A DNA stretch of 64,000 bases, taken from contig OV884059.1 of assembly GCA_930367215.1 (NCBI GenBank), positions 65,381,393 to 65,445,392 of the forward strand, written 5' to 3'. Positions within the stretch are counted from its first letter, which is position 1. The number at the start of each line of letters is the position of its first letter. Shown here piece after piece: positions 1 through 12,297 of this stretch. Origin of the DNA: Pollenia angustigena. Its lineage: Eukaryota > Arthropoda > Insecta > Diptera > Polleniidae. Under the pieces are notes generated by a model. That model did no database searches. It was not told the origin of the DNA and worked only from the letters and a program-made list of their open reading frames with translations. Position numbers and translations under genes: made by a program.

Positions 1-306
1 GATATTATTGTTTTCTTTTGCTTTATTTATTTCAGCATTGCATTCTTTAGCATTTACTATTACGTATACTTTCCTTTCATATGTTTTTATTGTTGGTTCA
101 TTGATTTTATTCATACAACGAATTGTTTTTGTTTTTCACTTTTTTTTTTATTTTTTCTATGCTTTTAATATTTTTGTTTTATAATATTTACAATAACAAA
201 AAAAAAAAATAAGAATTTTAAACTCAAATGTTTTTGCTCGGTAGATGTATACATACATTCGTACATACATATATTTTTCTTTATTTAATTTTTTCGTTTG
301 GATAAA
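1..306. other. AT-rich spacer, no gene
   Basis: T-rich, low-complexity sequence with short homopolymers and ATACATA-type runs. I see no open frame, RNA gene or inverted repeat here. Confidence 0.7.
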
Positions 307-487
307 GGCTCAGTTAGCCGGGAGTAACAGTAACGTTGAAAAACAGCTGATTCATTTTGTTGTATGTAAAGCAATTAGAACGATTACAGTTAGCAGTAAG
401 ATGTTACGTCTCAATCTGTGAGAAATAGATTGGTATTACTTTTTTACGGTAAGGTAACTGTTACTATTACTCCAGGCTAACTGAGCC
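307..487. mobile_element. Short inverted-repeat element (MITE)
   Basis: The left end reads GGCTCAGTTAGCC followed by GGAGTAACAGTAAC. The right end is its reverse complement with two changes, ending GGCTAACTGAGCC. The arms are about 28 bp and the element about 181 bp, too short to code. No clear target duplication was found, so the superfamily is not assigned. Confidence 0.75.
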
Positions 488-947
488 CTAATTGTTCACT
501 TTTATGTTATTTAAAAATATTTTATGTTATGCGACCATTCGCTTATTACATACATACATATGTATTTATATTCCAAAGTCAAATGTAATTGATTAATAAT
601 TCAAATCGTATGCGGGGTTAAGAAAACACGTCTGTATCACAACTAAGCACAAACTGAAGTTCTGGATACAACACTTTAGCGTTAAGTGCAATCCGACAAA
701 GGAGGTATTCCTTTCGAGAAAGTTGCATTTCGACTTGATGTTTGTAATAACAAGCATCAAAAAGCCCGCGCATATTTGTCGTTATTTCTTAAAGTCAAAC
801 ATGCGGACTTTTTCTGTCTGCTTTTCGTACGTTCAATGTTGCCAATTTACCTAGCGATTTTTCATCAATCGTGAAAAATTATGATTTCACTATGTATTAG
901 CGAGGAATCTAGCGATTTTTTTACCCACGCAACAAAAGTACAGAGGG
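488..947. other. Spacer without recognised feature
   Basis: AT-rich sequence. A 62-codon open frame from 686 has no recognisable motif and is treated as chance. Confidence 0.6.
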
Positions 948-1240
948 TATTATGGTTTTGTTCTGATGTTTGTGGCACTTAAAATTATTGTAACCACGTC
1001 CGTCTGGCTGGCTGGCTGTTCATGTAAACCTTGTGCGCAATGTTAGAGATAATTTAAAAATAAAATTACTTAAAATCAAAAAAATATGATAAACCTTTAC
1101 ATGAATCTTTACCTAATAACATCAGTTCGTTCTGGCGGTGTAAGAAATCATATGTTCGGGCTTAAAACACTATACTTTCTTACTTGGTTATTATTGTTGT
1201 GTACGATAATAATACATTTTTTACAATATTGTTAAAGATT
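948..1240. repeat. Degenerate copy of fly-type dispersed repeat
   Basis: This stretch contains AAAAGTACAGAGGGTATTAT and, about 50 bp on, GTCCGTCTGGCTGGCTGGC followed by TTGTGCGCAATG. The same word types recur near 23230, 33630, 52000 and 63340 in this window. The copy is diverged and its ends are not sharp. Confidence 0.45.
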
Positions 1241-1987
1241 TGCTTTGAAAAAAACTTAAGGGCCAAATAAACCCAACAAACGGTTACCCAAACTTATGAA
1301 AAAGTATGGAGTGTTTTTGTGTGAATGTCGGTTATTCGGCCCTTAAGAACCAAGAAGGACTCGTGTTTTCTATTGTGTTATGAACTTGTTGTAGTATTGC
1401 TACCTCCTGATATTTTAATTCGCGTTATCAAAAACTTAAAATTGTAATTTAATTCATAGTTTATTATTCTTATTTCCAAAAAAAAATATATTCAGGCCTG
1501 TCACAGAAATCAATTCCGAACGAAAGTGATTACGTTTTATGTGAAGATTTGATTTCTGTGAAAGGTCTGGTTAACTTTAAATGCTCATCGACAATGGAAG
1601 CAGCCATTTCGTTTTCCATTTGTCTCAGCAACAGCAACAATTTATCCCAGCAAAAACTTTGCTTACAAAATAAGCAGAAAAATAATGAGAATTTGACGAG
1701 CCAACTACTTACTTTTCTACTAGAAAAAGTACTTATTTTTGTTCGAGATGTCCCAAAAGTAATCCTTTATTATTTAGCCTATTATAATCTAAAAAATAAT
1801 CAGTTTTTTTTATACTTAAATTTTTTATAAAAATATATAGTTACACAAAGTCAATAAAGTAAAAATTTTTTTTTTTATTTTTTTAATTTTTTTTAATTAT
1901 TTTTTTTTGTTTTTTTTTTAATTATTTTCTTTTTTTTATTTTTTCTTATTTTATTTTACTTTATTTTATTTTTTATTTTTTTTCTGT
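1241..1987. other. AT-rich spacer with T-rich tract
   Basis: No supported gene. A T-dominated low-complexity tract runs from about 1850 to 1985. The 93-codon frame starting at 1549 has a composition expected by chance. Confidence 0.6.
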
Positions 1988-2062
1988 CTCTGGCGGGGAT
2001 TCGAACACGCAACCTCGGTGCTGATAGACTAGCTCACTACCAGCTAGTCTACCGGGGCAGTG
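1988..2062 (-). repeat. tRNA-like sequence, probably a SINE head or tRNA relic
   Basis: On the minus strand this reads CTAGCTGGTAG (resembling a polymerase III box A) inside a strong hairpin, then, about 40 bases later, TTGCGTGTTCGAATCCCC (box B-like). D-arm and T-loop signatures are therefore present. I could not pair a 7 bp acceptor stem or a normal 5 bp T stem, so I do not call a functional tRNA. A tRNA-derived SINE or a decayed tRNA fits best. Confidence 0.4.
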
Positions 2063-3098
2063 TAGTTTTTGTATTAAAAAACTCTGTTTTTTGACTATAA
2101 AGACTATAATGACATTTTTATTGTCATAATGAAAATTTAAATTTTTCTGTATATTTAAGATATACTAATAAAGTTATTATTTAATATATAACTAATAATC
2201 CGAAAAGTGGCGAATAAAGCTTTAAAGTAATGAATTCTTGAAGTCATTAAAAGTAGGATTGTAAGTAAAGTTTTTGCTGGGATATTGAGTTCTAAATGAC
2301 GTTTTTGAAACTTTTGAAATTAAAATTTTAACAATTTGTGTTGAAGATAACATCCCTCAGTTTGAAATTTAAACTTAACTACTTGTGCTACATATAATTT
2401 TATCTGACGTTTTATTAAAATCTATACACTTGTTTAAATATTACCATTTGTTTTAATTTGGTAAAAAAATCTGGTCACTCAATTTATTTAGATTCAAATA
2501 AATTATATACTGTTAATAAATGTTTAACAAAAATCTTAAAAACATTGTAGTATTTTTAAAAATTTAAAAATTTTTTGGCCTTGTTCAAGCCAGATTAATC
2601 TGTAAAAGATTTCAAGATCTTGCTACACTAATCTTCATATCTCACGAAAACTGTGAACTGCGGAATAAAATAAATGGTCCTTTTTATATCTAGTGCTTTG
2701 TATGGATATCCAAGCTGTTAAACTTTTGCCCCAACTCAATCGCAAGCGCAATCAATATAAAACAAATGGGAACTTTTTTTTATTCCTGTACATATTATTA
2801 ATTTATCCTTGATTTTATTTATTTCAATTCAAAAAAATAAATTTCTAGCCGTATTACGCAAAGTTTGACCAAATTTCACCGCTGTATCATTATCCAATAA
2901 AGTATTTTCCGACCTTCACGAGATTTTGTAGTGTAACATTTAGTGTTATGAAACTAAATTAAGCCAAATTTTACAGCGAACCCGTTATATGTTACGGTTT
3001 ATGCGGCTTTAATATGGTAACTATACTAAAATATGGACAGATCTTCAGGTCTTCAAGCGCAGAGTGTCAGCACATCCGATAACTATAAAATTAATAAT
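2063..3098. other. AT-rich spacer
   Basis: No open frame or repeat is supported. The 2870-3030 part contains short phrases such as TGACCAAATTTCACCGC and CTTCACGAGATTTTG that resemble the dispersed repeat seen at 62.7-63.1 kb, but they are too diverged to delimit. Confidence 0.5.
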
Positions 3099-3371
3099 TA
3101 GTATTGTGGTTATTTTGTTAAACTATTTATGGTTTTTAATCCAAATTTTTATTATTTTTAATTAGGCTTAAGTTCATCAAATTTAATTTTCATTAAAGTA
3201 TTTTTATGAAGAAAGGAATTTCGCAACATGAAAATTAATTAAAATTGTTATTGATAGTCTTTCATTCTTGACCGTGCCCGGGGCTCGAACCCTTAACTTA
3301 AGTCTAATTAAAAATATTAAAAATTTGTATTAAAAACCATAAATAGTTCAACAAAATAACCACAATACTAG
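3099..3371. repeat. Inverted repeat with tRNA-like core
   Basis: Two arms of about 72 bp face each other. The left begins TAGTATTGTGGTTATTTTGT and the right ends with its complement ACAAAATAACCACAATACTA (one to few differences along the arm). Between them on the minus strand lies GGGTTCGAGCCCCGGGCACG, a box B-like TTCGA motif. The structure suggests two head-to-head copies of a tRNA-derived SINE tail, or a MITE that captured a SINE. Confidence 0.6.
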
Positions 3372-3715
3372 TTATTGTTAAGGCTAGGGCACGAGCTCTA
3401 TGTGTACATTTGTCCTTCAAGTTGTGCTGAAAAAGGTCAACAGAAAAAAGAACGACAAAAATGAAAAAACGAAAAAATGTACTTTGGACTTCAAAAAGAA
3501 TTCTTGACAAAAAGTACGAGAAAACAGAAGTAAGGAGAAAACATGTAGAATCGATTAAAATGGATAATCATTCGGAAAAGCAAATTTCGATCTACTAAAG
3601 GTTAAAATACAATTTGGTTTAAGGATTGATGTTTGACTATTGACGTCAGCAGTCGTCGATGGCTGCGAGTGTAGGACGGCAAATCCATCTGAAGAGATCG
3701 AGTGGTTGCGATCGA
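3372..3715. other. Spacer between the two tRNA-like repeats
   Basis: No gene is recognised. The open frame on the minus strand at 3555-3770 overlaps the tRNA-like repeat and reads its G+C-rich core; no domain is visible. Confidence 0.5.
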
Positions 3716-3898
3716 AACATGTCATGGTAACCTGCCGGCCAGGGTTCGAGCCCCGGCCACGGTCAAGCATGAAAGATTATCAATAACAATTTTTATTAAT
3801 TTTCATGTTGCGAAATTCCTTTCTTCATAAAAATAATTTAATGAAAATTAAATTTGATGAATATTAAGCCTAATTAAAAATATTAAAAATGTGGATAA
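3716..3898 (+). repeat. Second copy of the tRNA-like repeat
   Basis: GGGTTCGAGCCCCGGCCACG at 3741 starts a stretch of about 150 bp that repeats, in inverted orientation, the sequence of 3170-3293, including TTTTCATGTTGCGAAATTCC. The stem GGCCAGGG / CCCCGGCC encloses the TTCGA loop. Identity to the inverted copy looks above 90 percent by eye. Confidence 0.65.
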
Positions 3899-4076
3899 AA
3901 GTAATTGTTGTTACTTTTTCCAATAGTGCTGACATTGCTAATACATTTTCCAATTCCTTGGCAACTCTGGATCCAAATGGACCTCTTCAATCCCGCTTTT
4001 ATTAAATTTTTCTCTTAAGCTTAGTATATTTCCTTATTGCTGGAAGGAATCATTCATAAGAAATATTTTCATTTAC

Positions 4077-4484
4077 TATATTAATTTTCATATTAATTCA
4101 AATGTGTATTCTAACTGAGCTACCTAAATAAGAGCGGAAGCGTTTTTTGTATGTCAAAACTTCTCATTTGCATACAATTTATACGAAACAAACCATTAGA
4201 ATGCGAATTAGAAACCACACGGCTGATAAATCTTATTTGACAGATCGCTATGTCGGTTTGTTTTATTGAAATTGTTTTTAAATAAAATTTTCATGTTTAA
4301 AAAAACGCTTGCCGCTTTTGTTTAGGTTGTTTAGTAAGTCAAATCACAATTTATAAAGTTTTCATACTTTTATAGCCTTATTCCTTCAATATTTTCCAGG
4401 AATATTTTCTATGCACTATCATAAAGCATTATAAATTATAATTTGGCTTAGAATACACATGCGCAATAATATGAAAATTTATAT
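4077..4484. mobile_element. Inverted-repeat element (MITE)
   Basis: The left arm contains AATTTTCATATTAATTC and ATGTGTATTCTAA. The right arm is the imperfect complement TTAGAATACACATGCGCAAT followed by ATATGAAAATTTA. Arms are about 37 bp, total about 408 bp, non-coding. Confidence 0.6.
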
Positions 4485-5330
4485 AATAAATGTTACCCAC
4501 CATGAGAAATAAATTCCCAGATTGTATATGTTCATTTATTTAAAAACATTGTTTTATTGATACCTGCATTGACAGTTTTCATTGTTTTACGTTCATAAAT
4601 TGTTAGTTTGTAATATTTTATTGGTACGGATTTTTACCTAAAATAACCTATCAAAGTTTTACATAGCCGGAATGTAACGCACTTCCATTACATTAATGAT
4701 ACTACGATAAGTAAGAAACTAAATAAAAATTTCATAATTGCAATGAACAGTTAAATATCAGTAATCAATATTTTCATTGCTGAAAGCATTTCAATGAAAA
4801 GGTTTCATTTCTGCAACGAAATGTTTTTTTTCAGTGTATGTACCATGAAGATGGAATTTTACTCAACATTGCGAGATATCTGTTCCAAGTAATATACACA
4901 TAAGTCTTACGGAAAGTGAATGAAATAGGTATTGACCTCACTTGATGGGATGCAGATGAACTGGCTGATCTATCGAACGCGGAAACATTTTAGCAAATAT
5001 TCCTCGACATGCCTGTCAACTTGACACAGGGTTAATTTATACAAAAATAGATAATTAATTGTTATTTCCTTTTTAATCAAATTAACTATTGAACCATTAT
5101 TTATACGCAGTCTTAAGCTAATGAAAGGTAGATATTTTTTAGTTGTAATTTCTTGACATAATTTGAATTTTTTTATTGTATAATAGTTTCTCTTTTTCTG
5201 CTTGTTTAGAAAACAAAAGAAAGAAAAATTTAAAAAAAAATAGTTTCTTAATTTGTTTTCATTTACCCAGTTACGTCTAGTTAAATAGCTTTTATAATTT
5301 TTAGTATTTTTTCATTTTATTTACCACAGT
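4485..5330. other. AT-rich spacer
   Basis: No gene. At 4780-4838 a short sequence ending TTTTTTTTCAGTGTA looks like the terminus of a TA-flanked MITE, but I found no partner end. Confidence 0.5.
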
Positions 5331-6925
5331 CAGCGTTGCCAGAAGATTTGGAAGGAAAATCTTCTTTTGGCGAAAAAAAAAATCTTATTTGAAGAGAAAA
5401 ATCTTGAAATTTTTTATAACAAAGGCAAAAAAGTAAAAATTATTAATTTTTTAAAAGAAACTACTTTTTATTATGGAAACTACATATTTAAAATAAAATA
5501 CGTAATTGCGGTATTATTACAAAATTAAATTGTAGGTTTAAAATTGTGTTTTAGTTAAATTTTCCAAAAAAAATACATTTTAAATGCACTTAATTTCTAA
5601 TAAATAAGAACGTAAAAAAGTCATCTATATAAAGAAGTTTCATCGAAAGTAATAAAATTCTTATATAAGAGATGTATAAATTTTGGGCAAAATAATTTTG
5701 GTTTGGGAGCTATGAAGCTCATACATCATGTAAAATCTTGAAGGTTCTCAATTTAATATTACTAGTGTTCGCCTAATGGTCAAAATTCGACCATACATTT
5801 TCATGTTTCATATACATAACATCTATGTATATATGAATTTACATGTTTCGAGCATTTTTTCCGTCTTAGTGGATCGATTTGGCGAGGGACCAACCTCCGT
5901 TTCATAGTTTAACTTCCACGAGAGTTAATTTTATTTTATAAGTTCAATATCATTAGAATTGATAAAACAAAAAAGTATCAAAAAATCTCCTTAATAGATT
6001 GTCAATCAGGACATTGCAAGTTTAATTTTATTTTTTAATGTCTAATATTAACGAAAATTAATCAATGTACCAGATGTTGAACGAAAAAGTACCAAAAAGT
6101 TCCCCTTACATGTTCTTATTCCCCCAGGACCATGCATTTTTTATTTTATCTTTATAGGTAGAATATTAACAAAAATTCAAAACATACCAAAGAAAAAATA
6201 AAAAATAACCAACATTTTTAATCTCATAGGGTTTCATTCACTCAGGACTATGCACCTATAACATAAAGTTCCTAAGTTCAATATTATAGAACATTTAAAA
6301 ATGATCACATTCCATTATCCGACTTTATATAGTCGAAATATTCGAAAACCGGTTTCTAAAAAATATCGAATAATCGACAACCCTATTTTTTATTATTTGA
6401 TAATTGAAAAAATCAAATTTTTTGTATTTGTGTTAGTAGCAAATTTGAACGCCTATAACTCTGAAATTATTGAACAGATTTTAATAAATATATTGTGCAC
6501 TTCTGTAAGTAAATATCTTTTAAATGGTGTATATTTTGTTCAAATCGGTTGACATACAGAGGAGGAAAGTGTTCTTAACTGTTTTGCCTTAGCCGATTTA
6601 TATATAGATATTTTTTGATACCGTTGTTATATCGAAGGCATTTTGAGAAAATTACATTTAAAAAAAGCTCACTGAAAACTATGGATTTTCCTAAATATAA
6701 TGAATTTTTATTAAAATAATGTTGGTACACCTTTCAACAGATATTCTTAAGCACTTATGTATAAATACTTTGTTTACACATTATCATAAACATGGAATGT
6801 GGTATTTTCAAACCAAAAGCTTCATAACCCTTAACTGTAACTTTTTACCACTCCTCTTGGTCTAGGCAGACCACAATTAGAACAGCTAACAAACCCAATT
6901 AAATAAAAAGTTAATAAATACATAT
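5331..6925 (+). mobile_element. Truncated hAT-type element, copy 1
   Basis: It starts CAGCGTTGCCAGAAGATTTG and matches 30248-30980 (the left part of copy 2) along about 430 bp to position 5760 and again from about 6606 to 6925. The roughly 845 bp between (5762-6605) is absent from copy 2, so it is either a later insertion or a deletion in copy 2. No right terminus (complement of CAGCGTTGC) follows, so this copy is truncated. No transposase frame remains. Confidence 0.75.
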
Positions 6926-7084
6926 ATTTTTTTATTGAACGTATGTTATTTCCTAGATTATAAGAATTTGTTATATATTTTTATTATTTTATTTTACATG
7001 CAAGTCATCGAATATGGTCCTTAATTTTGCACATTACTTTTGCGCATCTACCACACATTTGATTCAAACTTGGTTCATTCAATT

Positions 7085-7400
7085 GTCTAAATTAACACGT
7101 TTCATCTTTTGATGCTCAACTTCTTTTCAATTCCCTTTTAAAGATGCCAACATAATCACACGCTGCAATCGGTTTCAACTTTTTTCGGTTCAAAACAGCA
7201 ACAATTTCATTAACAGCGAATCAAAGAGAAAAAGAAAAGAAAAAAATTACATGCAGCCATTGCTGGCATATACCAACGAATAAAAACACAAAGCGTACTG
7301 ACCGAGTACAGGCATCTCTGTACTAACCCCCTTTCTTCTTTCTTCTCTCACCTAAAAACATAAGAGTTGAGCATCAAAAGATGAAACGTGTGAAAGTAGA
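7085..7400. mobile_element. Inverted-repeat element (MITE)
   Basis: ACACGTTTCATCTTTTGATG at 7095 and its complement CATCAAAAGATGAAACGTGT at 7372 belong to arms of 28 bp with one mismatch. Homology continues outward at lower quality to GTCTA / TAGAC, giving about 316 bp in all. The interior is non-coding. Confidence 0.8.
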
Positions 7401-8390
7401 CCAACAGAACATATCATTTATAAAATTCACGTTTCTGTTTTTTTTTTTTGATATTTTTTCCTATTTGAAAAATATTGCAAGAAAACAAGAATTCAGTCTG
7501 GCCAAAAGGGTAATTTCATAGACTTTTATATAAAAATAAAATTTCACCCCACTAGTTTGCTTCAATCGAATCCAAATTAGTTTCATTCGATTCAGCACGT
7601 ATCATTATAGAACTCACGCCCCTGTTTTTTTGTTATATTTAGTGGGGTTTTCAGGATATTCTTCCTGTGACTTTGCATACCAAGCCGCAACAACCACCTA
7701 ATGGTCGAAAGTATTCTGACAGCGGACAGGCGAAACTTTCGCAAAGACAATCTTCTAAAAACACAGAAAGCATTTCCCGCAAGAAGCATACTAACAGATG
7801 CCTGAACCAATAGTCAGTCCGGTGACGTGCCACATGGGATAGGTACCAGACCCATGGTACCAGATAGGATCTCTGAACAGCCGCGATCGCAATTTATCTT
7901 GAGATCAGTCAATTTTTGACTTTTACCGAGTCCCAGGTATTGACTGCAGCCAATTATGTCCTGGTGGATGTAACACCACATGGTGTTTCATCCTTACACC
8001 CCCGGGGGGATTTGCATACCCTATAGAATTCACAAAATAACTATTTGGCCAAATATAATTGTACCAAGCAGATCTTTTGTTTGGTACGATAACCAAATAG
8101 TGTTTCTTTCATTATCAATACCAACCTTTTGGCCTTCTAAAGAATATTATTGTAAAGATTTATGTTAAAACACCAAGCTGGACCTTCGATATCTTACCGA
8201 AATACTCAAAATCAATTTATCCTTGTATTTTTTGTGGTGGGTACGAAAAAGCATTTTAGCACTATGAGTGTCAAAGAAGTTCTGCTTAAATTACTATTTA
8301 ATTTTCAATCCCTGATCGAATTCTTTGCTTCTGTTGGAGTGGACTCGATCCACCAAAAATACGGAGAATAATTTACAACAAACAATGGCC
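7401..8390. other. Spacer with short direct repeat and a G+C-richer island
   Basis: A phrase of about 40 bp (CAGAACATATCATTTATAAA near 7409) recurs degenerately at 7590. From about 7640 to 7990 the sequence is clearly less AT-rich than its surroundings and has small palindromes (GGTGTTACATCC, CCCCCGGGGGG). Open frames here on both strands show no known domain. It may be the 3' region of an old retroelement, but I cannot support that. Confidence 0.4.
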
Positions 8391-9713
8391 GTCAATTTAA
8401 ATGGAATGGAAATTGTATGGAATTAAAAAGCATGTGAACTAATTTTTATTTCGGTTTTTAAGTGACATTTTGAACATATTTTAAATTTAATTTACACACA
8501 ATTAATTTCAAATCATTGAAATTTGTTGACACTTGTGGAGCTAAAGATTTAATGACAGTTTTCCGTTAAAGATCTAAAGGTTTCATTGCGAACACAAATT
8601 GAATTAATTTATATTTTAAAGGTCAATTAAACAATATTTATGTTGTTTACATGAATTTTACCACATCTACATGCCTTAAATCATAAACCCCAAAAACCAA
8701 GCAAAAAAAAAAAAAATTCAAAACATTAATGGTCAGTGGTGAATAAGTTAAAATGGAAAATTAACAGAAGAAACAAACAAACAATACAAACTTGTTTTCG
8801 GGTTTCTATAAGCCAATTTTGTGCAGCATTTAATTTTTTAATTGTTTTTTTGTTTGTGCGTTTGCTTATTATTAAAACGAAAGCTTGATTTGAATGTTTT
8901 ACACACGCTTGTTACGCTTTTGTGATTCTAAAAATACTTCCCCCTGTAAGTAGCGCAGCACAAACAACCACAAAATAAATGTTACAAATGCCACGTATTT
9001 CACCATTAACTGACCCTGACAATTTCTGTTTTTCTAACCGTTTGCCGACCGACTGCTCGTATCAATATGAAACGAACTGTGAATACAACAATTATTTCCA
9101 ACCCAACTGCTACCCAGTCCTCTTAAGTAGTTGCTGGTTGCTTTTCAATTATTATGGCCAAGTTAAAAAATGGGCTAAAAAAATTTGATTTCAAATTTCC
9201 AGTTGTTGTTGTTGCCTTTTTTTTATCAACGTAATTTTTCTTTTAAATTTTCTTGAAACGAGCCCAAACGCCACAAAATATTTTTGTAGTTAAACTGGCC
9301 AAGAAAATTGTTATTTTTATTTTTAACAAAAACACAATTTGTGACGACCTTTTAAGTTACAAAAACAATAATAAAATAAAAACAATTATGTATTTTTAAA
9401 CACTCTTTCACGTACCAACATGCAATGCGATTCAAGGCATTTAAAAAAGAAAAGAATTAAAATTTCGTTTATATTTCTTTTTCTAAGATTTCAGTATGAA
9501 ATAATTATTTCTAAAGGATTATTTCTAAAATAAGCATTAATATTTTATTTAAAATGGCTAAAGGAGAGGGGAAATGGAACGCGTTTTATATCTACGTATA
9601 ATAAAACCATTCCGCTAGTTGTAAAAGAATATTTTTTTTATTTTAAAATTTATGCACCAAAGAGATTTTCCCTACACAAATTTCTAAAAATTTGAATCGA
9701 AAAATTAAAGGCG
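8391..9713. other. AT-rich spacer
   Basis: No supported gene. There are long A and T runs, and no inverted-repeat element stands out. The 69-codon frame at 8979-9188 has no recognisable motif. Confidence 0.6.
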
Positions 9714-9866
9714 AAATTCATAAAGGTGACTGCATCAGGGAGAGAGAGAGAGTTATGCTGGCTGTCCCTTTTTGTTGTGTATGTATTCTAAATGTCAAAC
9801 TCCCTACAAAAAGAATTGACAGCCAGCATAGCTCCCTCTTTTGCGGTCCCTTGTATGAATTCCACC
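9714..9866. mobile_element. Palindromic foldback element
   Basis: The left arm AAATTCATAAAGGTGACTGC continues to TTATGCTGGCTGTC. The right arm is its imperfect complement (GACAGCCAGCATAGCTCCCT, then TTGTATGAATTCC). At about 150 bp it is nearly all arm. Overlapping frames on both strands are a by-product of the palindrome. Confidence 0.65.
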
Positions 9867-11374
9867 AAAAAATATGTATAATTTTGAAATTATTTTTGCA
9901 AAACAATACATTTAATTGATTCGGATTGTAAAAGCAGAAAAAAGTGATAATGTCAAAAAATCACCAAAAAAAAAAGAAGCGCAACTTTTTTTTTCTTAAT
10001 TTAAAAGTAGAGATTTAAAATTTTATCGTGATGTATAACATTTTAAAAAACGCAACTAGCTTCACTTTCAAAAACCTTTTTATTTTTTTTTACAAAAAAT
10101 TGAACAAATAAATCGTTTTTTTACTTTCGAACGAATTTTTTTTATCATTTAAATTTAAAATTAATCAGTTCAAACTTTAATTGACTTAAGTTAATAATTT
10201 ACTTCAATGGTTTTTGCTTCTTTGCTGCTTCTAAGAAGTACGTAATAGCCAGCACGTATATCAACGCCCAGGAACTGTACTGACACCGTCCTGTCAAAAC
10301 AACATATTGGCCATATCAATTTATTTCAATGTCGGTAAAAAAGAACCAGTAACCCTCACTGCAGGAAATGTCCCATTGTTTAATTCGTTAATTATTTTCG
10401 GGATATTGTTTAATTATGGGAAGACGATTTTCTATTGAGATACGCTTAATTTTTGCCAATGTTAGCTGTTTAATGTTTTCTAAAGATTACTGAAACTTTA
10501 CTGCAACAATCGGGACAGCAATCTTGCGTTAATTTTAGGAAAGACCTATGCCTAATTTCTTAAAGCAAAACCCTCAATTCTTTAAGTACAAGAGGAGTCG
10601 CCGATCCCTTGGTCTGGCCCATCGCAACGACGACCAGTTAAATTGAAATAAGTCTTCAAAGTTTTTCTTGGTAGTCAAAAAATTAATTAACAAGGTTTCG
10701 TTAAAATGTGCTAAATTTCCAGTTCATATTGGTGTTTATAATTCTTATTCGCTTAACAGTTTTATTTGTATAATATCTTTAGTTTTTCTAATATCTCTTT
10801 TTTTAAACCATCAGCCGAGAAAACTTTTACTCTTATATACACACATGCATACATATTTGTACAACATACATACACACAATAATTTCAAAATGTCAATCAA
10901 AAACAAACAAAAAATCTCATAATCTACAAAATGTAAGGGGAATTCTTTATAAATTTATTACATCTCCGTTTCCTAAACGCCACTTTAAGGCAATAAATAA
11001 GAAACTAATATATTTTATCAAAACATCCCCCAACCAAAGAGCCAAAATAATTTCAATGTTTTCTTATCACTTACGACTTGTTTAGTCAAAAGCGAATTTT
11101 AGAGGGGAAAAAATTACCTACAAAAACAATCTTTCAGAAGCAGATGCATTTGTTGTATGGTAGGCTGATTGTTTATCAGAGTCTGTTTACGCAGCAAAAA
11201 TAAATACTCCACACACAAAAACGCACAATGGGTAACATGTGAGACACATTTTGTCGTTTGAACAAACTTATAACATCGACTGGATGGGATGATGTGTGAA
11301 TGGCTGTGGCAGTTCGAAATGTGGTAAAGAGGTTGCTGCTGGTACAAAAAAAAAAAAACAACAATAATGCCAGC
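9867..11374. other. AT-rich spacer with a repeat fragment
   Basis: Positions 10655-10725 carry AAGTTTTTCTTGGTAGTC and AAGGTTTCGTTAAAATGTGC, which recur near 55655 and 55246. The rest shows no gene. Confidence 0.5.
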
Positions 11375-11571
11375 CAGTGCTGCCAGAAACTTTGTAAAAT
11401 CTGACTTTTTCCCTATACTTAATGAAAAATAAGGTACAACACACGGATAAGGATAATGTTTTTTATTTGTTTTACATTTTCTAATAAAAATCTGTCTTAT
11501 TTTCCTACGCTTCTATTTTTGAGATGAAAAAACGTACATGTAGGGAAGTTTTCCTACTTCTGACAACACTG
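11375..11571. mobile_element. hAT-like MITE
   Basis: Termini CAGTGCTGCCAGAA and TTCTGACAACACTG are imperfect complements in hAT style (CAGTG). Length is 197 bp, non-coding. The flanking octamers (ATGCCAGC and CTGCTTTT) do not match, so the hAT assignment rests on the termini only. Confidence 0.5.
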
Positions 11572-12297
11572 CTGCTTTTCATAAATGCTTTTTTCTGTTA
11601 CTCTACTTTCAATTCGATTTGGCTTCAGTTTCTTTAGAGTTTCTTGTTTTTCATTTCATCGTTTTTTTTTATTTTGTTCTGAAGTACAAAAGCATTAAAT
11701 TGAATTTGTGACCAGTGGCATTCGGCATTTTTTATTGGATTTTATAGCTTCAGCTATACAACACGACTGACCAGATTCTAAAAAAGAAAGCTTAAAAAAC
11801 GTATTTCTCAGATCAGCTAAGCTCAATATTATTTAGGTTTAAAAAGAAGAATCTATCAGTCTATCACTTGGGAAAGTAACGATTGCACCCACAACAGTTG
11901 ATCGATTGGGTAGATTGTTTGCTAAAAAACTTGGTATTGTTGTTACCAGGTGTAATGTGTACATGGGCAAAATTATGTCGATATTTCTAAAAAAATTTAT
12001 ACAATTTCTTATCGTCATCTTAAAGACCTAATAACATATCTGCAAATATTTCAAAATTGAGTTTTTTATGAATTTTTAATGAACATGTAATATTACAAAT
12101 GACAAAGTTTTTGTACCTAGAGGACCGTTACGCATGCGTGCACGTCCACGTGCACGAAAAAAGAGAAAAACAAATCAACAAAAATCACGATAAAAGTTTA
12201 ATATTGTTGCAAAGTGTTAATTTTAACAAACATTAAGTACTTGTTTTTGCTTAAACCAGTAAAAGAAACTACTACTGTAATTATTTAATGTATATAA
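11572..12297. other. AT-rich spacer
   Basis: No gene or repeat is supported. CACGTCCACGTGCACG near 12142 is a small palindrome of unknown meaning. Confidence 0.55.

Noticed and set aside
1988..2062. Functional tRNA gene
   Set aside because: Box A and B-like words are present, but the acceptor and T stems do not pair properly.
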